Shown here in pieces: positions 1 through 7,723 of a stretch of DNA of 16,886 nt; the first letter of the stretch is position 1; each line of letters begins with the position of its first letter. The notes under the pieces are model-generated. The model searched no databases, had not been told where the DNA came from, and saw only the letters and a program-made list of their open reading frames with translations. The stretch is from Colwellia sp. (GTDB taxonomy: Bacteria > Pseudomonadota > Gammaproteobacteria > Enterobacterales > Alteromonadaceae), in assembly GCA_003521815.1 (NCBI GenBank), contig DPHE01000094.1:23932-40817 (forward strand). The letters run 5' to 3'. Both the position numbers and the translations under genes were made by a program.

Positions 1-13
1 AAAACCTAAAATG

Positions 14-1126
14 TTAGTATAAATACGTTCGTACGGCACCAGCTTTAAACTGTAAATACACTTGCTGATTTATACATAGCGCTAACTTTTGTTGTGAATA
101 AGTACTGATGTGCACAAAAAACTCTTGCCCTGAACAAAGCACGGTAACTAATACAGAATGCGTAGACTCATCTAAAGTGCTCGACTCTATTGCCTTAATA
201 GACCCTGATAGATGATTAACTATGGTGCTATTTTTGGATTCAGATAAGCAAATACTAATATCGCTAGCCAGAATAAAGCAACGTAGCTGCTGATGCTTGG
301 TCAAGTTACCCGATATACGTGGTAATAAAATTTCCTGCTCAGCAAGGGCTAATACCATTAAGCCTTCGCCATTGTCTGTATTTGCTATCGGTAAAGACAA
401 ACTAGTTTGTTGATGGATTAATTGTTCACTCGTTAAACGAGCTGAAAGAAAGTTTAGTTGGTGAATAGTGTGGTGAATATTACCATAATTTATTATCTTG
501 CCTTGTGACAATATCAACATGTTATCACACACTTGTTGTAGCTCATCTAAAGAGTGGCTAACGTAGAGAACAGGTAAGTTAAGTTGTTGCTGTACTTTAA
601 CAATTAAGTCCAATAGCTTGATTTTACTGACTTGATCAAGGGCGCTTAATGGTTCATCAAGTAGTAATAATTTGGGCTCAGTTAATAAGGCGCGTGCTAA
701 GGCAACGCGTTGCTTTTGACCGCTAGAAAGGTCAGTCACATTGGCATCAGCTAAATCGTCTAATTCGGTTAACGTGAGTATTTTATTGAGCTTGAGTTGA
801 CTATTTACACAGCGCTTAGCTGCGTACTTTAAATTATCGCGAACGTTTAAATGAGGAAATAAACGGCTGTCTTGAAACACTAAACTGATATTGCGTTGTT
901 CAGGCTTTTCACATAAATTTTGTGAAGTATCGATTAAGGTTTTTTCATTAAAAATTATCGAACCAGTAATATTTTTCTCTAAACCTGCAATAGCTCTTAG
1001 TAGTGTGGATTTACCTGAGCCAGAATGACCAAAAACCCCGGTGATACCTGTTAAATCAATTGCTTGATTAATAGTAAAGTTAAACCTTTTATAATCTAAG
1101 TTGAAATCTAGGTTGAGTGTCGTCAT
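14..1126 (-). CDS. modC: Molybdate ABC transporter ATP-binding protein ModC
   Basis: ATPase subunit that drives molybdate import through ModB at the inner membrane. The 370-aa protein has the full ABC set: Walker A GHSGSGKST (33-41), Q-loop at Q85 (VFQDSRLF), signature LSSGQKQR (133-140), Walker B LLLLDEP (153-159) and switch His191. After the ATPase (about 1-235) a C-terminal part (about 300-370) fits the small molybdate-binding Mop/TOBE domain that separates ModC from other importers' ATPases. Its length is close to E. coli ModC (about 350 aa). The ATG lies only 3 nt past the modB stop, so the two are probably translationally coupled. It is the last gene of the moa-mod unit; only 13 nt follow before the window edge, so a terminator cannot be judged. 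The assignment is firm because modB and modA are adjacent. Confidence 0.95.
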   Translation of the reverse strand: MTTLNLDFNLDYKRFNFTINQAIDLTGITGVFGHSGSGKSTLLRAIAGLEKNITGSIIFNEKTLIDTSQNLCEKPEQRNISLVFQDSRLFPHLNVRDNLKYAAKRCVNSQLKLNKILTLTELDDLADANVTDLSSGQKQRVALARALLTEPKLLLLDEPLSALDQVSKIKLLDLIVKVQQQLNLPVLYVSHSLDELQQVCDNMLILSQGKIINYGNIHHTIHQLNFLSARLTSEQLIHQQTSLSLPIANTDNGEGLMVLALAEQEILLPRISGNLTKHQQLRCFILASDISICLSESKNSTIVNHLSGSIKAIESSTLDESTHSVLVTVLCSGQEFFVHISTYSQQKLALCINQQVYLQFKAGAVRTYLY

Positions 1127-1129
1127 TAG

Positions 1130-1813
1130 TTAGCTCACTTTCCCTGGTTTTTGGCGCGGAAGGTTTAACAAATACACTGAGGCTAACAAAATCATTGAAC
1201 CAATAAGCAAGCTAATAGCAAGCACATGCGCTTTGGCATAATCAAATGCTTCTACGTGATCAAATAAGGCTATCGATAATACGCGGGTTTCACCGGGAAT
1301 ATTACCCCCTATCATTAATATCACGCCAAATTCGCCTACCGTATGGGCAAAGCCTAAGCTGGCAGCGGTTATAAAGCTGGCCTTAGTTAACGGTAACACT
1401 ATGGTGAAAAACCTATCTATAGGCCCTGCGCCTAACATAGTAGCTGCTTCTAATAACGGATCACCTAATTGTTCAAACGCCTTTTGTAACGGTTGTACGA
1501 CAAAAGGTAGCGAATATAACACTGAGCCAATAACAATCGCTGAAAAACTAAAAGCAAGTTGTTGTCCTGTTACTTGCTGCCACATTTGGCCGGGCAAGTA
1601 CTGCGGTGAAAAGGAGATTAGTAAATAAAAACCTAATACGGTTGGCGGTAAAACTAAGGGGAGGGCAACGACGGCTTCAATAATCACTTTAAAGCGACTG
1701 GTCATTTTAGCGAGAAACCAAGCCAGTGGCGTACCAATCAATAGCAAGATCACCGTTGTGAGTGCTGCCATTTTTAAGGTTACTGTGAGGGCTAGAAGAT
1801 CAGGGCTTGGCAT
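1130..1813 (-). CDS. modB: Molybdate ABC transporter permease ModB
   Basis: Inner-membrane permease of the molybdate importer; it forms the channel and couples to ModC. The protein is strongly hydrophobic with about five membrane segments. It carries the EAA coupling loop (EAATMLGAGP followed by FFTIVLPL), the conserved PLVLPPTVLGFYLL segment after the first helices, and GEFGVILMIGGNIPGETR near the end, all typical of ModB/CysT-type permeases. I chose the ATG at 1813 (227 aa): a GGGAAAAG stretch lies just before it, and the product (MPSPDLLALT) matches the family N-terminus. An in-frame ATG at 1825 would add four residues but has no visible ribosome binding site. Either start overlaps the 3' end of modA (14 or 26 nt), as expected for a coupled operon. 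The stop lies 3 nt before modC. Confidence 0.95.
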   Translation of the reverse strand: MPSPDLLALTVTLKMAALTTVILLLIGTPLAWFLAKMTSRFKVIIEAVVALPLVLPPTVLGFYLLISFSPQYLPGQMWQQVTGQQLAFSFSAIVIGSVLYSLPFVVQPLQKAFEQLGDPLLEAATMLGAGPIDRFFTIVLPLTKASFITAASLGFAHTVGEFGVILMIGGNIPGETRVLSIALFDHVEAFDYAKAHVLAISLLIGSMILLASVYLLNLPRQKPGKVS

Positions 1814-2666
1814 GACTTTTCCCATTTAGTATTAATGGTTGAGTTAACGGTTGAATAGACTGTTCAGGAGGCGCATTGTCAGCGTAACCAAAGTTGACTA
1901 TTTTTTGTTGAATTTCTGTCGATAACAAAAATTGGCTTAACCGTTTGGCATGATCAATATTATTCCGATTTTTAATAATAACTAATTGTTGCTGTATAGG
2001 TTGATGATAGCTACTGGGAATAATTGCTCCAGCTAGCTTGTTAATTACCAGTTGACTATTGGCCACTAAGCCACTATTTACTGCTTGGCTTCGTACTTGG
2101 GTGAAGGTTTGATTAATGTTAATACCGGTAATTAAGCTGTTTTGATATAGTTGCCATAAGCCTAAATGTTGCAATGTTTGTTTTGCGGCTTTGCCATAAG
2201 GTGCGGTATCAGGGTTGGCAATAGCAAAGTGTTTTGGTATTTTTTGTAAAGTTAGCGCTAAGTCACTTAATTGTGCTTGGCTATTCATTGATAACAAAGC
2301 TAACTGACCAATAGCATAAGTTTTTCGACTGCCGATTAGTGTAAAACCTTGCTGTTCGAGTAGTTTAGGCCTAACGCTATCGGCAGATATGAATATATCG
2401 AAAGGGGCGCCATGCTTAATTTGTAAAAATAAAGCCCCACTAGCGCCACTAATAATTTGCGAGTTAATATTTTTTTTCTGATGAAACTCAAGCAGTAACT
2501 CTTTTAATGCAGGAGTAAAATTTGCAGCAACGGCAATACGTAAGGGGTTTTCTATATTATCATTCGAGGCAAAGCTAGTGCTCATACAGCTAATACTCAT
2601 GCAATTAATGCTAATAAACACAAGAGAGCAAAGAAGGTTTAGTGGGTTTAGCCTTGATAAGTTCAT
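1800..2666 (-). CDS. modA: Periplasmic molybdate-binding protein ModA
   Basis: Periplasmic solute-binding protein that captures molybdate (and usually tungstate) and delivers it to ModBC. The 288-aa precursor starts with a signal peptide (hydrophobic core about 9-32, likely cleavage near the SFA-S step at 33-34). The mature part shows the ModA hallmarks AVAANFTPALKELL (45-58), SGASGALFLQI with HGAPFDIFISAD, and a later AVNSGLVANSQLV stretch. A pentapeptide is duplicated inside the signal peptide (INCMS-ISCMS, 20-29). The Cys residues there do not form a lipobox, so I read it as soluble rather than a lipoprotein. It starts 8 nt after the moaE stop. This ties uptake to cofactor synthesis in one transcript. 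Confidence 0.94.
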   Translation of the reverse strand: MNLSRLNPLNLLCSLVFISINCMSISCMSTSFASNDNIENPLRIAVAANFTPALKELLLEFHQKKNINSQIISGASGALFLQIKHGAPFDIFISADSVRPKLLEQQGFTLIGSRKTYAIGQLALLSMNSQAQLSDLALTLQKIPKHFAIANPDTAPYGKAAKQTLQHLGLWQLYQNSLITGININQTFTQVRSQAVNSGLVANSQLVINKLAGAIIPSSYHQPIQQQLVIIKNRNNIDHAKRLSQFLLSTEIQQKIVNFGYADNAPPEQSIQPLTQPLILNGKSHAKP

Positions 2667-2674
2667 TGTTTAAC

Positions 2675-3127
2675 TCACCACTTTTGCGCTTTAGTATCGT
2701 CAGTTGTTTTTGCATCAAGCCAAGATTCGCCTTGGTCAGTACGTTCTTTTTTCCAAAAGGGTGCTTGAACTTTTAAAAAATCCATAATAAATTCATTCGC
2801 GGCGAAAGCATCGAGTCGGTGTTTACTGGTTACACCAACAAAAACAATTTGATCGCCAATATTTAGTTCGCCAATACGATGGATTACTTTGACTCGGCCA
2901 ATATCCCAACGCGCTTTAGCGATTTTAATGATCTTCGTTAATGACTTTTCTGTCATACCCGGATAATGCTCTAATGTTAAGCCACTGACATTCATGCCAT
3001 TATTTTTATTTCTTACACGGCCAGTAAAAGTGACGACCGCGCCATCAATCGCATTATCTTGCTCAAGCAAAGCAACTTCGTCAGCCAAACTAAAATCGGC
3101 ACTTTGTATGGATATTTCTTGATTCAT
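2675..3127 (-). CDS. moaE: Molybdopterin synthase catalytic subunit MoaE
   Basis: Large subunit of molybdopterin synthase; with thiocarboxylated MoaD it puts two sulfurs into cPMP to make molybdopterin. The protein is 150 aa, the same length as E. coli MoaE. Conserved features include VTFTGRVRN with R39, the LEHYPGM segment (52-58), HRIGELNIGD (83-92), and the active-site stretch FLKVQAPFWKKERT with K119 and K126 at the positions expected from E. coli. The start is supported by AAAGAG about 5 nt upstream of the ATG. moaD lies immediately upstream (19-nt gap), as usual for the two subunits. Confidence 0.97.
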   Translation of the reverse strand: MNQEISIQSADFSLADEVALLEQDNAIDGAVVTFTGRVRNKNNGMNVSGLTLEHYPGMTEKSLTKIIKIAKARWDIGRVKVIHRIGELNIGDQIVFVGVTSKHRLDAFAANEFIMDFLKVQAPFWKKERTDQGESWLDAKTTDDTKAQKW

Positions 3128-3146
3128 ATTTTGCTCTTTACGCTAT

Positions 3147-3395
3147 CTACCCACCAGTAACGGGTGGGAAAAAAGCCACTTCGTCACCCGATTTAATTGA
3201 TTGTTCGCTATCAACCAACTCGTGATTTACTGCACTCAATAATGAGGTGTTGCCAAAGATCGATTGCCATTGCTCATTTTTACTGGCTAATTGATTTTTT
3301 AAATCAGCCACGGTAGTGATATTTTCACTGTTTACGGTTAATTCACTACAATCTAATTGCTCGCGTAGCGCGGCAAAAAAAACAACGTTGATCAT
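3147..3395 (-). CDS. moaD: Molybdopterin synthase sulfur carrier subunit MoaD
   Basis: Ubiquitin-fold sulfur carrier. Its C-terminal glycine is adenylylated by MoeB and thiocarboxylated, then inserts into the MoaE active site. The 82-aa protein ends in PPVTGG, the required di-glycine tail (81-82), and has the usual length of about 81 aa. A strong ribosome binding site (AGGGGA) precedes the ATG. It sits between moaC (34-nt gap) and moaE. The activating enzyme MoeB is not in this window and must be encoded elsewhere if the pathway is complete. Confidence 0.96.
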   Translation of the reverse strand: MINVVFFAALREQLDCSELTVNSENITTVADLKNQLASKNEQWQSIFGNTSLLSAVNHELVDSEQSIKSGDEVAFFPPVTGG

Positions 3396-3429
3396 AATTT
3401 TCCCCTACAATTTTATTGGAAATTGGAAA

Positions 3430-3927
3430 CTAGTTCGCTTGCCAATGGCCTGATTTACCACCTTCTTTAGTTAACACTTTTATACCCGAAATTTCCATCC
3501 CTGGATCGGCGGCTTTACACATATCAAATAAGGTTAAGCAGGCGACAGAAACAGCGGTTAACGCTTCCATTTCTACGCCAGTTTGTCCAGTTAATCGGCA
3601 TAAGCTTGTTACTTTTACTGATGAGTTCTCAGTGTCTAAGGTGAAATCAACTTGTACCTTACTCAGCATTAATGGATGACATAACGGAATTAAGTCACTG
3701 CATTTTTTTGCGGCTTGAATACCCGCAATGCGTGCTACGGCAAAAACATCACCTTTTTTGTGCTTGCCTGTGGTGATTAGCTCAAAGGTTGCACTATTCA
3801 TTTTAATGAACCCTTGCGCGGTTGCCGTACGTGAAGTCATCGCTTTTTCGGTGACGTCAACCATATTGGCTTCGCCTTGCTGATTAAGGTGACTTAATTC
3901 TGGCGCCGAGGTAGTTGAATTACTCAT
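3430..3927 (-). CDS. moaC: Cyclic pyranopterin monophosphate synthase MoaC
   Basis: Converts the MoaA product 3',8-cyclo-dihydro-GTP into cyclic pyranopterin monophosphate (cPMP), the second step of Moco synthesis. The 165-aa protein shows nearly the whole family signature: HLNQQGEANMVDV near the N-terminus, GDVFAVARIAGIQAAK (59-74), DLIPLCHPLMLSKV (78-91), LCRLTGQTGVEMEALTAVSV (109-128) and FDMCKA (134-139). By alignment to E. coli, catalytic K51, D128 and K131 correspond to K58, D135 and K138. The N-terminus is about seven residues longer than E. coli's. Its start codon overlaps the moaB stop by one base (TAATG), a classic coupling arrangement. Confidence 0.97.
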   Translation of the reverse strand: MSNSTTSAPELSHLNQQGEANMVDVTEKAMTSRTATAQGFIKMNSATFELITTGKHKKGDVFAVARIAGIQAAKKCSDLIPLCHPLMLSKVQVDFTLDTENSSVKVTSLCRLTGQTGVEMEALTAVSVACLTLFDMCKAADPGMEISGIKVLTKEGGKSGHWQAN

Positions 3928-4469
3928 TAGCCGCGAGTCTCACATTGTTCAGCTGAAATATTCAAATGAGGCACAAAATTACAAGGTCTATGACTAGCAT
4001 CTAGCTGTTCTTTAATCACTTTATCCCAAGCCGTTTTACAGGCATTGGTTGAACCTGGAACACACAGAACCACTGTTTTGTTAGCTATACCACCAAAGGC
4101 GCGTGATTGAATGGTTGAAGTACCAATTTCGGCTAATGATACGTGGCGAAAGACTTCACCAAAACCCTCAATATTTTTATCAAATAATGGCATCAGTGCT
4201 TCGGGTGTATTATCGCGTTCGGTAAAACCCGTACCACCGGTTGAAATTATAGCGTTAATGCTATTGTCTGCTATCCATTTAGACACTTGGGCGCGTAGTT
4301 GGTAAACATCATCAATCACAATGGCTTTATCGGCTAGGTTATGGCCTGCCGTTTCTAAGCGTTCTACCAAGGCTTGACCTGAGGTATCGTTTGATTCGTT
4401 GCGTGTATCTGATACGGTTAATACCGCAATATTTAAAGGGATAAACGTTTTGCCGCCGTGTGCTGACAT
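3927..4469 (-). CDS. moaB: Molybdopterin adenylyltransferase family protein MoaB
   Basis: MoaB/MogA-fold protein. MogA-type enzymes adenylylate molybdopterin before Mo insertion by MoeA. E. coli MoaB has the same fold but an uncertain role. The 180-aa sequence shows LNIAVLTVSDTR (12-23), IISTGGTGFTERDNTPEAL with the pterin-binding GGTG, and VVLCVPGSTNACKTAWDKVI near the end. The FRHVSLAEIG segment and overall length (E. coli MoaB 170 aa) favour MoaB over MogA. No mogA is seen here, so it may do the MogA job in this organism (inference). A good AAGGA ribosome binding site precedes the ATG; a 63-nt spacer separates it from mobA upstream, the widest gap in the operon. Confidence 0.93.
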   Translation of the reverse strand: MSAHGGKTFIPLNIAVLTVSDTRNESNDTSGQALVERLETAGHNLADKAIVIDDVYQLRAQVSKWIADNSINAIISTGGTGFTERDNTPEALMPLFDKNIEGFGEVFRHVSLAEIGTSTIQSRAFGGIANKTVVLCVPGSTNACKTAWDKVIKEQLDASHRPCNFVPHLNISAEQCETRG

Positions 4470-4532
4470 AATGGTTCCTTTTACTAATATATAAGTTTAT
4501 GTATAAGTGAATTTATAAAATAAATTAAGCGT

Positions 4533-5192
4533 TTAAAAATTAAGCTGCGCTGTTGCCTGCTGCCATTGCTCAGGCGTGTTGGTATTAAATAAAGCTTTAC
4601 TATCAGCACATTGAATCGCTTGGTGTGGTATTTGTTGTAGTAATGCTGTTATTGAAGGGCCATTTTTTTTCGTTGTTTTTCCTGAAACTTTACCGCTGTT
4701 TGTTAGGAAGTCGTTTGCTAGTAAATTATTGGAAAAAACGGTTGAAAAAAACATTTCAATATAGGCATTGTTAGGTAAATATAATGGAATGTTATGACCT
4801 TCAAAATAGGTAGCTTTTTGGCTCAATTCACCTTTGATGCGGAGATTAGCTAAGATTTTTGTGGTCATAAAGGGTAAATCAACAGGCAGGATCAATAATG
4901 ATTTAGCCTGAGGAAAGCTAGATAACACGCTATAAATCCCGCCAACAGGACCACTTTTTTTGACCTTGTCTGGTATATCATACTCATCACCACTAACCAC
5001 AATATTATTGATACCTGAATTAATAAGTATTTGCTTAGAAAAGTTAAGCATATCAGTCGTATTGCGCAGCAATTTAGCTTTATCTTTACCCATCCGAGAA
5101 GATAATCCGCCTGCTAGCACAACACCTAAACACTCATTGTTTGAAAAATCACCTGAATCGTTACCTGAAAAATCTGTTTTAAAAGAAATCAT
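4533..5192 (-). CDS. mobA: Molybdenum cofactor guanylyltransferase MobA
   Basis: Transfers GMP from GTP to Mo-molybdopterin, giving MGD for the DMSO reductase enzyme family; it acts in the cytoplasm. The 219-aa protein has the nucleotidyltransferase motif LAGGLSSRMGKDKAKLL (26-42), a GPVGGIYSVL segment (81-90) and the metal-binding ILPVDLPFMT with D105 (101-110). It is about 25 residues longer than E. coli MobA (194 aa), mostly from a polar N-terminal stretch of about 20 residues; no other Met lies before the glycine loop, so this start is forced unless a non-ATG codon is used. The ATG comes one base after the moaA stop (TAGTATG). No mobB is nearby. Confidence 0.92.
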   Translation of the reverse strand: MISFKTDFSGNDSGDFSNNECLGVVLAGGLSSRMGKDKAKLLRNTTDMLNFSKQILINSGINNIVVSGDEYDIPDKVKKSGPVGGIYSVLSSFPQAKSLLILPVDLPFMTTKILANLRIKGELSQKATYFEGHNIPLYLPNNAYIEMFFSTVFSNNLLANDFLTNSGKVSGKTTKKNGPSITALLQQIPHQAIQCADSKALFNTNTPEQWQQATAQLNF

Positions 5193-5193
5193 A

Positions 5194-6165
5194 CTAACCG
5201 CCTAACATAGCCAAGTGCTTAGTAGCGCCGGTTAGCTTATCATGTAAAAAATGGGTGGCTTTTTTGTCGCCTAATAATGACAAGATTTTAGCTTGTAATG
5301 GCTCAATATCGTCCGATTGCAATTGCTCACGTAAAGACAGGCCACTTTCACCAAACAGGCATAAATGTAGTTTACCTGATGAACTTACGCGTAAACGGTT
5401 GCAGCTTTCACAAAAATCTTTTGAATAGGGCATGATTAGGCCGATACGGCCTTTATAATCAGGGTGATAAAATTCTTGAGCAGGTCCCGCTGTTTTGTCT
5501 TGAATGACGGGTAACCAACCATCAAGAATTAAATTTTGCTTGATACGAGAACCTTGCACATGTTGTGCATCAAAAAACTTTTGATTATCACCGGTTTGCA
5601 TTAACTCGATAAAACGTAAGGTGACGGGTGTGTCTTTTAACCAATCTAAATAGCTTTGAATATCTAGACCACTGTATTCACGCATCAACACTGTATTTAC
5701 TTTGACGCTCGGACGGCCATCAGCTAGTGCTATGTCAATACCCTTTAAAATGGTATCAAGTTTATTATGGCCGGTAATGGCAAGAAATTTACGGGGATCT
5801 AAACTATCAATGCTGATATTTATGGCATCAATCCCCGCATCTAACCACTGCGGCAAATGTTCAGGTAATTTAAAACCGTTGCTGGTAACCGCAACTTTTT
5901 TAATTCCTTGGGTTTGTTTACAAAGATTGATAATGTCAGGTAAGTCTTTACGAAGTGCTGGTTCACCACCGGTAATGCGAATTTTTTCTGTACCTAAACT
6001 GGCAAAAGCAGCAGTTACCCGCTGTATTTCAGGTAATGACATAAAATCACGCGGAGTATCACATTGATAACCGTCAGGTAGGCAGTAATTGCAACTGAAG
6101 TTACATACGTCAGTAATTGATAGGCGCAGATAATAAAATCTGCGGCCGAAGTTGTCTGTTAACAT
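5194..6165 (-). CDS. moaA: GTP 3',8-cyclase MoaA (radical SAM)
   Basis: Radical SAM enzyme for the first Moco step, turning GTP into 3',8-cyclo-7,8-dihydro-GTP. The 323-aa protein (E. coli 329) has the N-terminal 4Fe-4S motif with C21, C25 and C28 (CNFSCNYC), the SAM-contacting ITGGEPALR, and the C-terminal cluster motif DFCESCNRLRVSSSGKLHLC with the C-x2-C-x13-C spacing special to MoaA. It ends in LAMLGG, the di-glycine tail needed for GTP use in the family. First gene of the operon. The ATG is preceded by GGAAAGG, embedded in the conserved 3' end of a candidate Moco riboswitch, so translation is probably tuned by cofactor level (inference). Confidence 0.98.
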   Translation of the reverse strand: MLTDNFGRRFYYLRLSITDVCNFSCNYCLPDGYQCDTPRDFMSLPEIQRVTAAFASLGTEKIRITGGEPALRKDLPDIINLCKQTQGIKKVAVTSNGFKLPEHLPQWLDAGIDAINISIDSLDPRKFLAITGHNKLDTILKGIDIALADGRPSVKVNTVLMREYSGLDIQSYLDWLKDTPVTLRFIELMQTGDNQKFFDAQHVQGSRIKQNLILDGWLPVIQDKTAGPAQEFYHPDYKGRIGLIMPYSKDFCESCNRLRVSSSGKLHLCLFGESGLSLREQLQSDDIEPLQAKILSLLGDKKATHFLHDKLTGATKHLAMLGG

Positions 6166-6484
6166 GTCACCTTTCCAAATGTGGGAGGCTAACGTGTTTC
6201 CTTGTTAACCCTGGCAGCAAGCTATTTAAAAAAATATCTGCTACGGCTTATAATTACTTGACCTTATTTGTGAAAATCTCGGTGTTAGCAATTACAGCTC
6301 GGTGTAAATTATTTATTTTTAGTCGTATGACCAACGTTAAGTATATATCATTTAATCATAAATACATTTATTCTTTTTAATTAGCATAAACAGTTAAATC
6401 ACTATTACTTTATTGCGAAATTGAGAGATACTAGCACCATTGAAAATAGCTATTTATATTAAATTAACGCTAAGTGAGTACTTT
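6166..6484. other. Divergent moaA-moeA intergenic region
   Basis: A 319-nt spacer between two start codons. The moaA-proximal half holds the riboswitch candidate. The moeA-proximal half (about 6300-6484) is very AT-rich. I see several TATA-like hexamers on both strands, for example TATACT on the minus strand near 6340, but no convincing -35/-10 pair. I see no ModE-type inverted operator and no intact ORF. Confidence 0.6.
6168..6290 (-). promoter_or_regulatory. Candidate Moco riboswitch (Moco RNA motif) in the moaA leader
   Basis: On the minus strand the stretch just before moaA reads GUUAGCCUCCCACAUUUGG then AAAGGUGACAUG. As I recall the Moco RNA motif, its 3' end has a GCCUCCC element followed by GGAAAGG and the start codon, normally upstream of moaA in gammaproteobacteria. 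A clear stem lies inside: GUAGCAG (6244-6238) pairs with UUGCUGC (6220-6214), extended by UAUUU/AAAUA. GCUAAC (6289-6284) can pair with GUUAGC (6193-6188), which could instead pair with GUUAAC about 16 nt upstream. The 5' boundary is uncertain. Known members repress moa expression when cofactor is plentiful; that role here is inferred. Confidence 0.7.
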
Positions 6485-7720
6485 ATGTCTGATTGTTGTT
6501 CTGCCCCTGGTCTGTTGCCTTATGAACAGGCGTTGCAAAATATGTTGTCACAAATAACCCCTGTTACTGAAATCATTAATATAGTAATAGCACAAGCGAT
6601 GAACGCTGTATTAGCAGAAGATATATCTAGTCCGCTTAATGTACCTAATCATGATAATTCTGCGATGGATGGTTATGCTTTTGCACTTGAAAGTTTACAG
6701 CAAAGTAAAACATTAACCTTAGTGGGTCGTTCTATGGCAGGCGCACCTTTTCAAGGAACATGTCAATTAGGTGAATGTATTCGTATTATGACAGGGGCTA
6801 AAATGCCATCTTGTTGTGATAGTGTTGAAATGCAGGAAAATGTTGAAGCGAATGAAGATGACATTATTTTCTTAAATGAAAAACAGTTTGGTTCCCATGT
6901 CCGTAAAGCGGGTGAAGATATTCAATTAGGGCAACAAGTACTAGCTAAAGGACATAAAATATCAGCAGTAGATATTGGTATCTTAGCCTCGTTAGGTATC
7001 AGTGAAGTGCGTGTTTATCGCAAATTAACGGTAGCGTTAATTGCCACAGGTGATGAACTTAAATTACCAGAACAAGCCCTAAATTCCGGTGATATGTATG
7101 AGAGTAATAGTTTTGTGCTACGAGGCATGTTAGAAACACTAGATGTTAAGATAATTGATTTTGGTGTGATTAAAGATGACTTTGATGCAATAAAAGCGGC
7201 TTTTGTTAGTGCTGATAAACAAGCTGATGCGGTAATTTCATCTGGTGGTGTTTCTGTAGGTGATGCGGATTATACTAAAACGGTATTAGATGATTTGGGT
7301 GAAATTGGTTTTTGGAAAATAGCGATGAAACCAGGTAAGCCATTTGCTTTTGGCAAGTTGCCTAACAGCATCTTTTTTGGTTTACCGGGCAACCCCGTTT
7401 CAGCATTAGTAACGTTTCATCAACTGGCTTTGGTTGCTTTGACTAAAATGCAAAATGCACAGCCGTTAAAGCGTACAATATTACAAGTTAAATGTACCAG
7501 TGATTTAAGAAAATCCCCTGGACGTATGGACTTTCAACGGGGCATATTAAGTGTAAATGATCAGGGAGAAAATATTGTTGTCTCAACGGGCTCGCAAGGT
7601 TCAGGTATTTTATCTAGTTTAGCACACGCGAATTGTTTTATTGTTTTGGCTTCGGATCAGGGATCAGTAACTGCTGGGGAAGTGGTAACGGTGCAGTTAT
7701 TTGATAAGTTTATTTGTTAA
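6485..7720 (+). CDS. moeA: Molybdopterin molybdenumtransferase MoeA
   Basis: Inserts molybdate into adenylylated molybdopterin to give Mo-cofactor. From the ATG at 6485 the protein is 411 aa, exactly the E. coli MoeA length. An in-frame TTG at 6440 would add 15 residues absent from the family, so I reject it. Motifs: NSAMDGYAF (58-66, with D62 matching E. coli D59), IRIMTGAKMP, ATGDELKLPEQAL, the catalytic SSGGVSVGDADYTK loop, MKPGKPFAFG and LPGNPVSALVTF, followed by the beta-barrel C-terminal domain. It is divergent from moaA across a 319-nt spacer, so the two Moco units can share a control region. The stop is four codons' distance from a repeat array that separates it from convergent hemL. 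Confidence 0.96.
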   Translation: MSDCCSAPGLLPYEQALQNMLSQITPVTEIINIVIAQAMNAVLAEDISSPLNVPNHDNSAMDGYAFALESLQQSKTLTLVGRSMAGAPFQGTCQLGECIRIMTGAKMPSCCDSVEMQENVEANEDDIIFLNEKQFGSHVRKAGEDIQLGQQVLAKGHKISAVDIGILASLGISEVRVYRKLTVALIATGDELKLPEQALNSGDMYESNSFVLRGMLETLDVKIIDFGVIKDDFDAIKAAFVSADKQADAVISSGGVSVGDADYTKTVLDDLGEIGFWKIAMKPGKPFAFGKLPNSIFFGLPGNPVSALVTFHQLALVALTKMQNAQPLKRTILQVKCTSDLRKSPGRMDFQRGILSVNDQGENIVVSTGSQGSGILSSLAHANCFIVLASDQGSVTAGEVVTVQLFDKFIC

Positions 7721-7723
7721 AAG

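Noticed and set aside
2580..2609. ModA as a lipoprotein because of Cys residues in its signal peptide
   Set aside because: Neither Cys is preceded by a lipobox (L-A/S-G/A-C), and an ordinary cleavage site follows near residue 33.
5702..6067. A 121-codon plus-strand ORF antisense to moaA
   Set aside because: It lies wholly opposite strongly conserved MoaA coding sequence and its translation has no recognisable domain. It is a by-product of the real frame.
6330..6360. ModE-type operator in the moaA-moeA spacer
   Set aside because: AACGTTAAGTATATAT looks superficially similar, but no inverted half-site with the correct spacing is present.
6117..6380. An 87-codon plus-strand ORF across the moaA leader
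   Set aside because: It overlaps the moaA start and the riboswitch candidate in antisense, has no ribosome binding site and looks non-protein-like.
6440..6484. Upstream in-frame TTG start for moeA adding 15 residues
   Set aside because: The ATG at 6485 gives 411 aa, equal to E. coli MoeA, and the extra residues are not family-like.
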